A stretch of DNA of 64,000 bases, taken from positions 4,081,501 through 4,145,500 of the forward strand of contig JAQISU010000118.1 of the NCBI GenBank assembly GCA_029339505.1, given 5' to 3'. This document shows, in pieces, positions 1 to 12,108 of this stretch. The notes under the pieces were generated by a model. The model was not told the DNA's origin. It saw only the letters and a program-made list of their open reading frames with translations, and did not search any database. The first letter of the stretch is position 1, and each line of letters begins with the position of its first letter. The position numbers were made by a program, and so were the translations under genes. The DNA is from Unio delphinus. Lineage: Eukaryota > Mollusca > Bivalvia > Unionida > Unionidae.

Positions 1-95
1 TGGAGAAGAAGTGGCGATTAAATTAGAATGTGTGAAAACCAAGCATCCACAGCTCCACATAGAGAGCAAAATTTATCGAATGATGCAGGGAGGAG
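1..95 (+). CDS. CSNK1D/E: CK1 delta/epsilon exon 1 of window: N-lobe with ATP-binding lysine
   Basis: The window opens inside this exon. Reading from base 2 gives Gly-Glu-Glu-Val-Ala-Ile-Lys, then [10 protein letters not shown], then [12 protein letters not shown]. This is the kinase beta-3 strand and alpha-C helix. The lysine codon at 20-22 corresponds to human CK1 delta Lys38, which holds ATP, and the Glu of Ile-Glu-Ser is its salt-bridge partner. Arg replaces the usual Lys before Met-Met. The exon ends after the first base of a Val codon (phase 1), followed by a GTATTA donor. The start codon and glycine-rich loop lie upstream of the window. Confidence 0.96.
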
Positions 96-2752
96 GTATT
101 AATTGGCTTTTATTATATCCCAACTTAATATTGTTTTGTGAATACAAAGTAATGCATGATTCCTACATTTCCATGGGATTGTAATGGGTTTCATTTGAAT
201 TGATTTAATTCCTATATATTATATACCACTGCTTGCATCCTGATTTGGTCCTATTCATCAATACATATTAAATACCTGTAAAGTCTGTCCATCCACAAAA
301 GTTCTTATCCTCCTTAAAATGTTTGATGTAGACATAACATTTTATTGCACGTTTTTATTCACATGCATATGGCTTGATTATATTTTTATGCAACTATAGC
401 TATTGTTTCCTATGGTGTTTTGTCACTTTATTTTGAATTTATCTTAGAAAGGGATAGGAAACTCTTGTTTTTGTTGTTTGTGTATGGGAGAACTTCTTTT
501 GTCACATGAAGATGGTACTATTAACCTATTGTTACCCAAGTCCCAAGTCCGGCGGTCCATACATTATATTGGGCAGTCCAAATACTTTGGTTTAAGTTTT
601 GTATTTTGACCATTTCTGGCACTGTTCAGTCATCTGGGTTTCATGAATGGTTTTTGGTTTTTATATCTAGTAATCCTCATGTCTGTCTATTCCATCATTA
701 TCTATTTAGCAACTAGTCTGCATTTTTGTTGATTTGCCTTGAAATTTATGAAATATGATCGTCACTAACAGATGCTCAAAATCAGTTTGCTGTTGCAGTG
801 TTCCTTACATGACTTTTTATCATGTTGCAGTGCATGGCACAATGTCTTTATCACAGCTAGTCCCATTATTTGATAGAATGCCAAGAACATATTAATGGTG
901 CTATTTTTATGGGGCAGGAGTTAGTAGTCTACTTCCAATTTTTGTTGCATCAAAGTCGTATGTGATAGACTAAAGAGGGTGTTATTATAGAAAGGTAGAC
1001 AGATTTATCTCTACAATGATACCAAATAATCAGGATGATTTAGTTGTATTACGGAATACAGAGGGAAAAACTAAGTATTTTGGACCCATTTTTTTTCGCA
1101 TCCAAAATTCTCACATTTTCATCATCACATTTTGTTGGTCCAGCTTTTAGATGTTTTGGCCTCAGATCTAAGGCAGAGTGGTCTGAACTGCACACTGACA
1201 GGTGAATCTGCACAAAAAGTAGCGTAAGTTGGGCATTTGGAATAAAGAGTGGTCTACATAAAAAATTTAAGTGAAAGGAAAGAACTCCATCTTTTCTGCT
1301 TCTACTCATGCCTGAGCAAAATAACCAATGAAAAACAATGTCTCTAACATAACTATACATTAGGCTAATGGAAAATCGCTTGGAAGTTTATGTATTAAGA
1401 AATAGCCCCAAAATGTGTTTCCTACTTGCATTTCATGTTTTGTTCCATAACTGTCTTTTTGGCATTCTCTTTTCTTTATTAAAAGTATATCCATCCACTA
1501 AGTTCTGTCAGTCAATCTTGTGATTTTTCATGCTTGTCTGAAACCTTGCACTTGGTACCAAAGAATTGTCAGTCAAGTTGCACATCTAATAACCATTTGA
1601 AAACTAAAGGATATGGAAAGAGAAAAAAATTATGTTATGAAGATACAAATTTGAGGTTCATATTCCACTGACAAACAAAGCACGTCCCAAAACTGTGCTA
1701 TTCTATTTTTAAATAAGATCATAATAGAATTAGGTGTTCCAAACATGCTGCATAATGTTTATCAATTAGAGGTGTCTGATCACGTCAGGTGTGAATAATC
1801 ACTTAGGTTTTGATAGATTGCATATTATGTGACAGATACTTGCTTTGTAGAAGTGGATGAAATAAAAGAGAATTCTGCCAACATGTAAACTTAAATACCA
1901 AAGACAGAATTTTCATCATCAAATATCAAAATGTTTGCAGACTTTTTCTGGATAAAGTCCTGGATTTAGATGTCCCTGAGAGCCCTAACCGTAGTCCAGC
2001 AGGTTTTAATGGATTGTCATCAAACCCTTAAAAAAAAAAATAACAATTATCAAACTTGTTTTTTTTTTTTTTTTTTATTTCTTGACAGTATTTTATAAGT
2101 GTTAATATTGGTCACTACCTTGATTTAAAAAACATCAGTAAATGTCAAGTCTTTTCTAAATGTGGAGTTGGGTCTATTGAACTTTTTCTGATTTGTAGTA
2201 TAAAAACATTATTCCATATCTTACTTTTCTGGAAACAAATATATCTTGTGACAAAGTAAAGAAAAATATAGCCTTTTGGACCCATGCATGGTCATTCCCT
2301 TCTGGTATACATGCAATCAGAAATTAAACTACTTGAATGGCGCACATTCAGCCTCCTGGCTGCCATTAGTACTAATAATGTGGGTCATGTTTCAGTGTAA
2401 ATTTAAAAAAGAAGCGATTGTCATTTTGGAATTTATTTGCCAATATCTCAGTAGATTACTTTCCTTTGTAACAGTTGGATAAATTCATGCTGTTTAAAGC
2501 GAAGCTCAAAATCAGTACACAAGTTTCTTCAGATTTCTTGGAGTTAAATAAAAGCATACAATTATTAAAAAAATTATTGATTAACTGTTCTAAATATACA
2601 TGTATTGAATATACAAGACGTTTTAAATTATTTTTTGTTCAAAATATATTATCAAATTAGCATGATTGATTCTTCAAATGGTATCAGGTTGTAGATCACT
2701 CTTGATGTCTGTCTTTCCACTGATGGCTGTCATTCATTTGGGTGCTTGCTAA

Positions 2753-4529
2753 TAGAGCTGTACCGATTAATCGCCCGTACTCATAATCGGGCCAATTATT
2801 AGAACAATCGGTGTAATTAGTATCGGCAGAAATAATCTGTGCCGATGAAAATAAATTTCCAAAATATAATTTCATTTATTCGTCTTGACATGGCTTGAAT
2901 TTGAAAACAGAATTAAATAGTGCAAACTAAGGAATAAACATTTGATTTGGGGATTAATTGAAAGACAATATATTCTTAAAAGTTACACACTTGCTGTAAA
3001 CTACTGCTGATTTTTGCTTTGAACTCCCAATTATTACATTATGTCCTCGATTTTCATTTTCTTCTAAACAAGAAAAGTTCTACATGTTCTGTTGCATCAT
3101 CTGTGAATTATTGTTGTGACGAAATAATTACTTTTCTATGAAGAATTTGCATCTTCACTAAAAAGAATGTTAAGTTTAAACATTATTCACGTAATTTAAT
3201 TATTTTTTTACCTATGCAATAATACAAAAATAAACCAGAACAAAAACATAAGCCATAACAATAAAATCGTCCACAATTTAAATCCCAAGAATGATCACTA
3301 TGAATGCTTAACAATAATGCTACAGCGCCATTTCCACAAAATAAACTTACACGAGTTAACATCTGGCATTTTTAGACCGTATATACCAATGTTAATTACC
3401 ATTGTTAAGTGTTGTTGTTGTAGAGTTTGACGCCATTTTTCAGCACACGATAAGCTGTACATGGCGGCCAGTATTATTGGTGGAGGAAGACCCCGGGAAC
3501 GTAAAAATGAATATTGTCCCCGCCCCGGGCTCCAAACACTCTAGCTACGCCTCTGCATCAATGTACTGGTATAGTTAGCATTCAGAATTCCTCTTGTCAC
3601 AAGCCATTTTCAGGCATTTTAATGATTAACTGACCTGTATTGCTGTCACAAAACTATAGAGAAATTCACTGACTATTATCAAAGGAGACGCCGAAACATC
3701 AAGCTTTCCATTGTGTGGAAAGTTATGGTGTTTGTTCAGCAAAATGACAAAACTGAAATTGATAGATCTTGATCTTAGTAAATCTATAATAGAATTTTAG
3801 TTTTTATTATTACCCCTTTTCGTGAGCATGTAAATTATGATGGTTATGTGCCTTGTACAATCAAATGTGCGTACCTTTATAAACATATTGCCTCAATTTG
3901 TAGGACTGCTTTCATCATTGAAAATGGGTAACTCGTGAGAGGTGATTCTTTGTAAATGAAATGGCTATTAAGGAATATCTTAAATGTTATCTAGAAGAAT
4001 GCAATTTGGTCGAAACAACAAATAAAGCAAAATCTGCATCCAGTATGTTTGGAAATAAAATATGGATTTAAGTGACGCTGTGCATGCTTTGCACTGTGTA
4101 AGTACTGTACATTATAGTACATGGTCTCCCCGGCCCACGAATTATGAAGTTTGTATTTACCTTTTTTTAATTTCGTGTTGGAGAAATCAGAAAACATGCA
4201 CATGCAAAATAATAACAAAATTAATCATAGTATTTTATAACAGTTTAATAATTGTCAGGTCACCGAAAGTTACTTTTTCAATATGCCTATTGTTTCATGT
4301 TCCAATATTTGTAGCCGTTACAGTAGTCAACAAAAAGACCTAAAAACGGTAAAGTTTACACATTGGCCGACCTCCCCCCTTCTTCCAGGCCTTTATTTTT
4401 CCCTAAATTATTAAGCTTATACGCGAGTATGTATGCTGCGATAATGAAATAATCTGTATCAGCAATTTTAATAATCAGCCATACGCGGTATCAGCATAAT
4501 CGGCAAAAAAGTGACATCAGTACAGCTCT
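2753..4529. mobile_element. Putative 1.8-kb non-autonomous DNA transposon, possibly hAT-like
   Basis: The left end reads TAGAGCTGTACCGATTAATC and the right end, reverse-complemented, reads CAGAGCTGTACTGAT, so roughly the outer 10-12 bases are inverted. Both ends are followed by imperfect CGATTA/TAATCGG subterminal motifs. CpG is visibly higher inside than in the flanking intron. No target duplication is apparent and no transposase is readable. Near 3535-3555 a run resembling another TIR (reverse complement of CAGAGGCGTAGCTAG) hints at a nested insertion whose partner end I could not find. Family assignment is tentative. Confidence 0.45.
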
Positions 4530-4879
4530 GAGGCAGTGTTGATTTGGAGGTGATTAACAATATATATTACATGTGAATATGTATATAACTAGATGTGTTG
4601 ACCCCTTGCTTTTAATGTGAGGCCTTTGTTTAATAAAAGTATTATGGAAGAATGAGGTTTATACAGCTTGATCTCCCAAGGTTCTCAAAGTCATCAAGTA
4701 ATATATTTCATATTCTATCAGTGGACAGTAATACTGGATTTAGAGCAGATTTTGAGAACAATGTTAGTTTTTTTGTGTTACAAAAAAACTTCATAGTATT
4801 TATTATCATCTTGTTACTGTCACTTTGATAGTTTCAAAACAAATTGTATTCTTTAATGTCTTTTATGCTTTCATAGTAG

Positions 4880-5441
4880 TTAGCTACATATAGGTGGGTA
4901 GGTAAGTAGGTACACAGTAATTAGTAGGGCATAACCGACTTTTGATCCAGAAATCGGATTCCACCGGATAGTATGAACTTCTGATTAATCGGAGTCGGAC
5001 AAGGCAGGAACGATCGATTCGGATAATAAAAATAATAAAGTTGAATTTCTATAGCACCGTGTCTAACACTGCGTGTCATTTGATAGTGCGTTAATAAAGT
5101 TAAATAAGAAGTCAGAAAAGTCTAATATGGCCAACACAACCACGCTGTGAGACAATCTATTTAAACTGGCGGGTGAAAACCGGAAATGAAGCCGGATATG
5201 GTAAAGTACTAAGTAACATGCTAGACACGGCAAAACCAGGTACCAGAAACCCGGAAACGGAAGATGAAATTTTTTAGAAAAAAAATACGGATTTAGCATT
5301 TCCGATTAATTGAATCGTATCCGGAATCGGAAAAGTTTCATGTCCAAAATCCGGAATCGGAAATCGGTAGAAAAATGCTAATCGGTTATGCCCTAGTAAT
5401 TAGCTACATGTATGTGGGTAGGTAAGTAGGTACATATGTGG
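4880..5441. repeat. Two-copy tandem repeat split by a MITE
   Basis: About 40 bp containing GTGGGTAGGTAAGTAGGTAC occurs at about 4880-4916 and again at about 5400-5441. The MITE at 4925-5395 sits between the copies, in the first bases of the second unit, so the duplication predates the insertion. Confidence 0.7.
4925..5395 (-). mobile_element. hAT-type MITE, copy 1 (471 bp), intron 1
   Basis: Terminal inverted repeats TAGGGCATAACCG and CGGTTATGCCCTA are flanked by a perfect 8-bp target duplication GTAATTAG (4917-4924 and 5396-5403). An 8-bp duplication with a TAGGG-type terminus fits the hAT superfamily. A second copy at 15782-16246 lies in the opposite orientation. The 78-codon reading frame inside (5063-5299, minus) is shared by both copies, but it looks like a by-product of the repeat and matches no protein I recognise. 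Confidence 0.9.
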
Positions 5442-6282
5442 TTTCCCCTATGTCTACACATTGTTGGCTATATAGTGCCAGTTAAAAGTTTAATGTTTTT
5501 AAAATGATTAAAAAATCAGATGTCAAGGTAATAATTGCAGGGAAAAACAAGTGGTTGGGTAATGGGCCAAGATCAGTTTAATTTGAATATATCGGCTGTG
5601 TCATAATGTGTACAGTAGGAGACTTGTGGGACTGTAAAGGTGAGGTATGTAATTATTGATTAGTGGATTGTACTCTTTTCTGACTGTTGTGAACAGATTG
5701 AATTCTATTTAATTCACTGATAAACAGTACTTAATAAACATCCTTCTACTCTAGTTGCTTATTGCTTCGCGCATTATTTTTTAGAACCTTGTTGAGCATA
5801 GAATAAAAAGCATAATTTAGTAATAGCTACTATTGTGTGCTGTTTGCTAACCTTGGTTCAAATTTACATGAAGTTGTATTGGATGTAAAGTATTTAATTT
5901 TATAGTGGTGGAATATCTAATCATAATTTTAACTGACAAGAGATATCATTAGTTCATTCAATCATGGTTCACTTGTAATAAATATAGGTAGATGGGTAAA
6001 TGAATAAAATAACAATCTTATTTTGAGCAACCAACCACTTTTTTAAACCATAAAACCAGAAAGATGTATGTATTAATGTTAGACATAAAAGACCATTTGT
6101 CACCAAAATAAACCAATTTTTTTTCTCCATTCTCCAGTTTAATGCATGTATGAAATTTTGCAACATACATATATGTTTCAGGTAAGTTACGAGGCCCTCT
6201 TGTGTCTCTTGCTTTAATTTATAGTTTATTTATGAAATAACTGGCAAATTATTATTTTAGGAAATGACATTTATTATTTTAG

Positions 6283-6431
6283 TTGGGATCCCAACCATCA
6301 AGTGGTGTGGAGCAGAAGGAGATTACAATGTCATGGTCATGGAACTACTTGGACCAAGTCTTGAAGACCTCTTTAATTTCTGCTCAAGAAAGTTCAGTTT
6401 AAAAACTGTATTGTTACTTGCAGATCAGTTG
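6283..6431 (+). CDS. CSNK1D/E: CK1 delta/epsilon exon 2: hinge and start of C-lobe
   Basis: The acceptor is TTATTTTAG ending at 6282 and the donor GTGAGT starts at 6432. Joined to exon 1 it encodes [16 protein letters not shown], then [12 protein letters not shown] (the hinge and CK1 signature), and ends Leu-Leu-Leu-Ala-Asp-Gln-Leu. The last residue is Leu where vertebrates have Met. Length 149 plus the carried base gives 50 codons, so it ends in phase 0. The reading frame open beyond 6431 is intron read-through. Confidence 0.97.
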
Positions 6432-6606
6432 GTGAGTAGCAGGTTATTTATTTTGTGTAAATCTATGGTTCCTATGAAGTAAAAATTGTAGGGACATTTT
6501 AATAAACTTTTAACAGAAATTGACTAGAATGATTTTATTTGCAAGTTTTGGTGCTACAAGATCAGTTGGTGACACTGCAGACTTGGATTTGATTTGGATG
6601 TTTAAA

Positions 6607-6926
6607 GTAGCTTTAACAATTTTTCAGTTATATCGCTACGATGTCTGCAGTGAGGCAGTTTATAGTGATGTTTAGCACTGGGGCATCATGCCACAGACAT
6701 GTAACATGATGTCCCATCCAGTCACATTATCCTGACACCAGGTTGACCAGTCCTAACACTAACCTCGTAATGCTGAGCGCCAAGTGAGGCAGCTGTTTTG
6801 TAAGTCTTTGGCATGACTCGGCCAGGGATCGGACCCACGACCTCCTGCTTCCTCTGCGGATGCGCTAATTACTAGACCACTGCAGACATTCGTAGCAATA
6901 TGCCTAAAAAATGTTTTTAAAGCTAC
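6607..6926 (-). mobile_element. tRNA-derived SINE family A, copy 1, with inverted ends
   Basis: On the minus strand this has a tRNA-like head. The B box GGGTCCGATCCCTGG lies at about 6822-6836, followed by Pol III-SINE-like body sequence ending in the family's conserved block (GGCATGATGCCCCAGTG, then CATCACTATAAACTGCC). The same body occurs at 13050-13331 and 55805-56089. The two ends of this copy are inverted copies of each other: GTAGCTTTAA at 6607 and TTAAAGCTAC at 6926, both followed inward by a TGTCTGCAGTG motif. A snap-back structure or a hybrid SINE/MITE is possible. Confidence 0.75.
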
Positions 6927-7039
6927 GTTCAGAATCCTGATCTTATCACATCTCTCATGAGATTCAAACTATTGAGTTTATGATACTTATTTGTGTCTTT
7001 GACATTTTTTAAATGTTTCTCCCTGGATCTATGTTGTAT

Positions 7040-7268
7040 TCTTGATAGAAGTATTGTTATATTAACTGAAGACATGCTACAAAAATATCTTGATAGAAGT
7101 ATTGTTATATTTTTAACTGAAGACATGTTACAAAAATATCTTGATAGAAGTATTGTTATATTTTTAACTGAAGACATGCTACGAAAATATCTTGATAGAA
7201 GTATTGTTATATTTTTAACTGAAGACATGCTACGAAAATATCTTGATAGAAGTATTGTTATATTAACT
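7040..7268. repeat. 51-bp minisatellite, interrupted by a transposon
   Basis: Units start at 7040, 7088, 7139, 7190 and 7241 (first 48 bp, the next three 51 bp), each beginning TCTTGATAGAAGTATTG and ending in ACGAAAATA or a close variant. The fifth unit stops at 7268, where the 1.8-kb element enters, and resumes at 9064 with its remaining bases (GAAGACATGCTACG). The reading frames that cross it on both strands exist only because 51 is a multiple of three. Confidence 0.93.
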
Positions 7269-9063
7269 AGCAACCCCAGCTGATCAACGTCACATATTAA
7301 GAACATCAATGAAAATCAATACCTAGTGTTGGAAACTTCATAAGCGTCACACACAAATTAAAATCAACCTATATAAAATATACATGTTTCAAAAGGGCAT
7401 TAAATTATCTACCATTTGATATAACTTTTAATTTGTTTATTTTTAAATTGCCTTTGTTTTTATAAATTGAACTTTATCCGCAGTGGTAATTTCCGGTAAT
7501 TTTCCTTTTCGGCGCGCGTGCACCAGCAACAGCGCATGTCAGTCGCGTGATCACGCTTGCGGGTCATTAAATGGCTATGAATATTCATAGAATTAATTTG
7601 GCCAATGAGAAAAATGAATTCGCTACAACCCGGTGCTTGACGTTTTTTCGTATGTTAACAAACAGCAAAGCTACGACGGGTCAAAGTCGGTGAGGATTTG
7701 TACGCCATCTAAGCTAAATACAGATAAAAGGCATATATCAAAATAACATTTAAGCTTTTTTCTTTAAAATGATGTATAAATCATTAAATTCGGTAAACAT
7801 TTTGTATCCTGCATTTAACACCAAACTTTTCAAAATTTACCGACTTGTCGATCGGGTGACCCGTCCGTCATTTTGGACATTTGACCCGAGAAAAATTTCT
7901 AAATAATGTGGAAATTACGTATGCTCCCACCCACCTGCAAAACAATGCTAGTTCGCAAAATCTATTTTCAATTTTTTTAAAATATAATTACAGATATAAA
8001 AGACTCCATTGTGGATAAGAATTGATTCAATATGAAAGGGAGATCGCTAGGCCCTTTCTGTACTGAAATACAGCTTAGTGAAGAACACTTGAATGAACTG
8101 ACTTCAATAAAATCTCTTGAAAATTGTCATGTGAAAATTGGTGTTTTGTTGGAACTGAACACTTTCTTGAAAAGTGCAGCAAAAGTAATAGATGTTGCTA
8201 AATGTCTGCAGCCGAAATTGTCTGTTTTTAGTGATGCAACTTTGAGGATAGAATTAACCAGATTGCTTGAAGTCAAGAAAAAACAGACAGTGGTATTTTA
8301 AAGAACACGGAATATTGACTCTTTATTTAAGCAGTACCAAAACAAATTTTTTTAAATGATGTGTGAAGCACTTTACAGACTAAGATGTGTTTTCTAAACA
8401 ATGAAAACAATTTACAACTTAATTATTTCAACAGAATGGTGACATTTAAGTTAAAGTAGCAAGTGAGGTTTACCAATTACCATGAATTTAATAAAAATTG
8501 AATTTGATGCATAGTCCATATGATTACTAAAGCTTTGAACTTTATACAGTTACAGCATAACTTAATTAAAATTTTTATTTGAATGGTTTTGATGTGAAAA
8601 AAACCCATTTTTGATTAAACACCATATATTGACATGTTGCTGTTTGTGTTATCGTACAAAATATTAAAAACAAAATTTAAATATTGGTGAGATGTTTCTT
8701 GCAATAACTGTCCCTCTTGTAAAAATACATCTTAAACAATCGCAAAAATGAGTCCAGCATGTTCTTTTACATAAAGTTGGAAAGTTTTATTAATTTATCT
8801 TAAAAAATAAAAAAATTACATCAATTTATGTCTAATTTCTTCTTTTTTTTTTGGTGCCATCGATTTATCGCGTGGCAAATATTATTATAAGGGAAAAAGT
8901 GGGCAAATTGAATGAAAATATGCAACTTTAAAATGTCATGTTTTTACTTCTAGTAGAGATATTTTTAAAATTTAAACTGTTTTGTGCTGCTAGCAATAAG
9001 ATCTATCATTTAACAATGTTTTAAAAGTAATTCAATGACAATGAAAAATCAGCTGGGGTTGCT
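7269..9063. mobile_element. 1.8-kb DNA transposon of unassigned superfamily, 9-bp target duplication
   Basis: The ends AGCAACCCCAGCTGAT and ATCAGCTGGGGTTGCT are perfect 16-bp inverted repeats. The flanking 9 bp ATATTAACT is present at 7260-7268 and 9064-9072. The intact neighbouring minisatellite units show that this 9-mer was single before insertion, so the boundaries are secure. The interior is more CpG-rich than the host intron, especially 7500-7900, which looks promoter-like. It carries one ATG-started 89-codon ORF. An 8-9-bp duplication fits several superfamilies (MULE, P, Merlin, hAT), and the termini do not let me choose. Confidence 0.9.
8032..8301 (+). CDS. Hypothetical 89-residue ORF inside the transposon
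   Basis: ATG at 8032, stop TAA at 8299-8301. The peptide is Leu/Lys/Glu-rich and looks helical (for example Leu-Ser-Glu-Glu-His-Leu-Asn-Glu-Leu). I see no zinc-binding cysteines, DDE motif or membrane segment. It lies in the middle of the 7269-9063 element, downstream of a GC-richer patch that could be a promoter. It could be the remaining part of a transposon-encoded protein, one exon of a spliced one, or chance. I do not recognise the family. Confidence 0.35.
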   Translation: MKGRSLGPFCTEIQLSEEHLNELTSIKSLENCHVKIGVLLELNTFLKSAAKVIDVAKCLQPKLSVFSDATLRIELTRLLEVKKKQTVVF

Positions 9064-10177
9064 ATATTAACTGAAGACATGCTACGAAAATATCTTGGAT
9101 TTTATAAGAGAATGTGTTTTATACAAATATTTTATTCATGTTGTAAAGATTTTACATGTTGCCTTTATCTTTTATATTTTACAAAATTGTAACATACATG
9201 CTATTTGCAAAGGTTTGTTTTTGGGGATTGGGTGGGGGTTGTGCTAAAGTACTCTATAACTCTGTCACAAATAAACAACACTTTGGCACTACATGTGCAC
9301 TTTTTTGCTGAAGTAACTTCAAACACTAGTGCATCTTTGGTGAGCTGTCAATTTAGGTACTTGTGTTTCCCTCCCACCCCCACCCCTCCCACCCCCCAAA
9401 TTTTCAAGATATGGAATTGGTTGAATTTATAAGATAGTGGTAGTTTTTGTGGGAGGAATGCCTCTCTGGGCCCAATCAAGGCACAAAAAAAGTCTCCTCT
9501 TCATTCTACCGTTGATATATGTTACAACTGAGTAAATTCATTTATGCTTGGAAGTCCATCTATGTCAGGCCAAACAAGTAGTCTAGCCATTTTCCAATCT
9601 GCAGGTGGTATGTTTGCTTTGACAGCTTGACTTTGGGCCATGAGCTTCTCAGTCCAGGTAAATTCACTAATACAGTAATAGTTATTGTATTACTAATTGG
9701 GTGGGATAAAACTATTAATTATGTAATACTTCCCATCTGTCATTGCATAATCCCTTCTCTGTCCCTGCTTTGGTCAACTTGTTTCAAATTAAGTCTGAGT
9801 GATTGATGAAAATAACTTAAAATGGAATTGGGGTTCGGGGTCTAGGCCTGAAATTACCAATTGGAGGAGGAAATATTGACATTTGATTGGGAACCAACTC
9901 TGGGAAAACAAAAGGCAGTGTAATAATAACAGGTAAGTATTATATAATTTAAAATTTAGTTTCAGCCTCGCCCCCCTCCCTTTTAGCTGGCTAACTACGT
10001 TTTAATAAATGCTTAGTTTTCCATCAAGTTTGCCTGGAATTTTCACTATCAACTAAAACTGACATGCAAAGAAATAAATGTGGTTGTCGTTGCTCTTGAG
10101 ACTTGTACCTTAAACAAACATGACTATGTTTTGCATGTAATGAGTACAGATCTTTTATTTGAATTCTTTTCTTTCAG

Positions 10178-10406
10178 ATCAGTCGGATCGAATACATTCA
10201 TTCAAAAAATTTCATCCATAGAGATGTGAAACCAGATAATTTCCTAATGGGACTTGGTAAAAAGGGAAATCTTGTGTATATAATTGACTTTGGACTTGCC
10301 AAAAAGTATCGTGATGCTAGGACACATCAACATATACCATATCGGGAAAATAAGAATCTCACAGGAACCGCTAGATATGCCAGTATTAACACACACTTGG
10401 GAATAG
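10178..10406 (+). CDS. CSNK1D/E: CK1 delta/epsilon exon 3: catalytic and activation loops
   Basis: The acceptor CTTTCAG ends at 10177 and the donor GTAAGT starts at 10407. It encodes [10 protein letters not shown], the catalytic loop His-Arg-Asp-Val-Lys-Pro-Asp-Asn with its Asp codon at 10223-10225 (human Asp128), and Asp-Phe-Gly at 10286-10294 (human Asp149). It then encodes Leu-Ala-Lys-Lys-Tyr-Arg-Asp and the CK1-specific [11 protein letters not shown], which replaces the Ala-Pro-Glu motif of most kinases. All catalytic residues are intact. The length is 229 bp and it ends in phase 1. Confidence 0.98.
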
Positions 10407-11670
10407 GTAAGTGATTCTATTTGGATCCAGTTGTTTGAATCACAGTATTTGCTTTGGTAACTGTACACATACTCAGACTGATTTAGGACACATAGACTGT
10501 GTGGTAGAAACTAACCAAAACATTTTCTTAGTATCTTTCAATCTTCTTGTAAATAATGAGGCTGCTTAAAAGATGTATTCAACCTGCCTCGTACCTGCTA
10601 GATCTTTTACTTAGTCTTTAAATTAAAGAAATTATTGACGATGATGAGATGGCAATTATGAATATTTTAAATTATGTTTAAAATAATGTTTCATGTGCAT
10701 AGGTTAATTTTTTTCCATTCTGGTAAATATTTATTCAACCTTGGTGTTGTTTGGGATTGTATGCTTATCCTATACACATGATCGAGTTAATGGATGTATT
10801 AAAAAAAAGATTTCAATTATGAAAACACATCACCAAACCATTCTATCGGGTGTACAAAACATCAAATGATAGATGAATTCAAAATGAACCACATTATAGG
10901 TGCCAAGTCATCTTGATCAAATGCAATCCTACTCAGTACAAATGTATTTCTAGACATTAGCACATGCGTTGTTTAGCTGCCATGTTTTCAGGTAGTTTAT
11001 AATTTGTCTTTAATAGACAACATCAGCAACTGCAAACTGCAAAGTACATTACCAAAAAGTGTATTCAGAGCGGAAAGATGATTTTGGTATGATCTGTGTT
11101 TAGAAATGTTTTAAAGAGAGACAAACAGAAAGGAAACACATTGTTTTGATTTGTTCAGGGAATTCAGCATATCTTGAAATGGATGTATGCAATGACATAA
11201 GCAATACTTATTTTGAAAACTGTGATGCAGTTCTATATTTTTCAATAGCTTTTTAACCATTCAAACCCCATGTGTTTGAGATACAAGGCTGGAGCATGGT
11301 ACAACTATTTCTGGAAGCAAGTGCAGGTTTATCTTCAGGGTCATGACAAAAGAGGAGATGCCTGACATTTCTTTAGCATAATAATAATATTGCCCTTTAA
11401 GATATGGACATAAAACTTGTGTGTATCACTACCAGGAAATGATCAATTATCGTGTTGTGATTTACATTTTCATGGCAGGCAGGCAATTTTACCCACACAA
11501 AAGGTTGGGATGCATTAATTCACAGAATTTGCTTGCATGGTTCCAACCCTCACCCTCAGTTATTTAAAATATTTATTAAAATAATTAAGTGATAGTCATG
11601 ATATCAGCAGGTGCCGAAACAGTGGTACTACTGGTCACGATATTAGTGACTGTAGCTGATAGGTGCAGTT

Positions 11671-11673
<3 letters not shown>

Positions 11674-11718
<45 letters not shown>
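11674..11718. repeat. (AT)n microsatellite
   Basis: About 45 bp of uninterrupted AT dinucleotides. The Tyr-Ile repeat reading frames across it are artefacts. Confidence 0.95.
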
Positions 11719-11720
<2 letters not shown>

Positions 11721-12108
11721 AATAGTTTTACAAATACTTTTAAGAGAAACTGGGACCAACCGGAATTTTGTTCATGTGCTGCCAATGCTGATTGAATTAC
11801 CATTAGACAACACATCTTGAAAATGTCTTCACTACCAAAGAAAATATAGTTAGTTTCCTCTGACCCTTATTACCCCACTTTTACTTTGGAAATTTGTTTA
11901 TTGACAATATGTGACTATACAAGCTCATTGACATGTAGGTTGTGAGATTTTTATGTGACGGAGACTAAAAATAGCCGATCCAATTTATATCTCCATAAAA
12001 GGTTGTTGTTCAAGTTTGCTGGGCCAGCTAGTAAGAGGCTAACCCATGCAGATACCAAGTGGTGTCGGCGAATTCCAGGTTTTCGATAGGGAATTGGTTC
12101 TGACCCAA

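Larger units (their letters stand above)
96..6282 (+). other. Intron 1 (6.2 kb)
   Basis: AT-rich intron bounded by GT at 96-97 and AG at 6281-6282. I see no conserved exon inside it. Positions 96-2750 hold no recognisable gene, only poly-A and poly-T runs (about 2029-2042 and 2059-2076). A putative terminal-inverted-repeat element lies at 2753-4529 and a hAT MITE at 4925-5395, both listed separately. Confidence 0.9.
6432..10177 (+). other. Intron 2 (3.7 kb)
   Basis: GT at 6432-6433, AG at 10176-10177. It contains a SINE with inverted ends (6607-6926), a 51-bp minisatellite (7040-7268, resuming 9064-9095) and the 1.8-kb transposon inserted in it (7269-9063). Positions 9100-10170 hold no gene I can support, only a C-rich stretch at about 9370-9400. 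Confidence 0.9.

Noticed and set aside
1049..1360. 103-codon minus-strand ORF in intron 1
   Set aside because: Low-complexity composition and no recognisable domain; of a length expected by chance in 64 kb.
6929..7309. 126-codon minus and 96-codon plus ORFs
   Set aside because: They are read-through of the 51-bp minisatellite on both strands.
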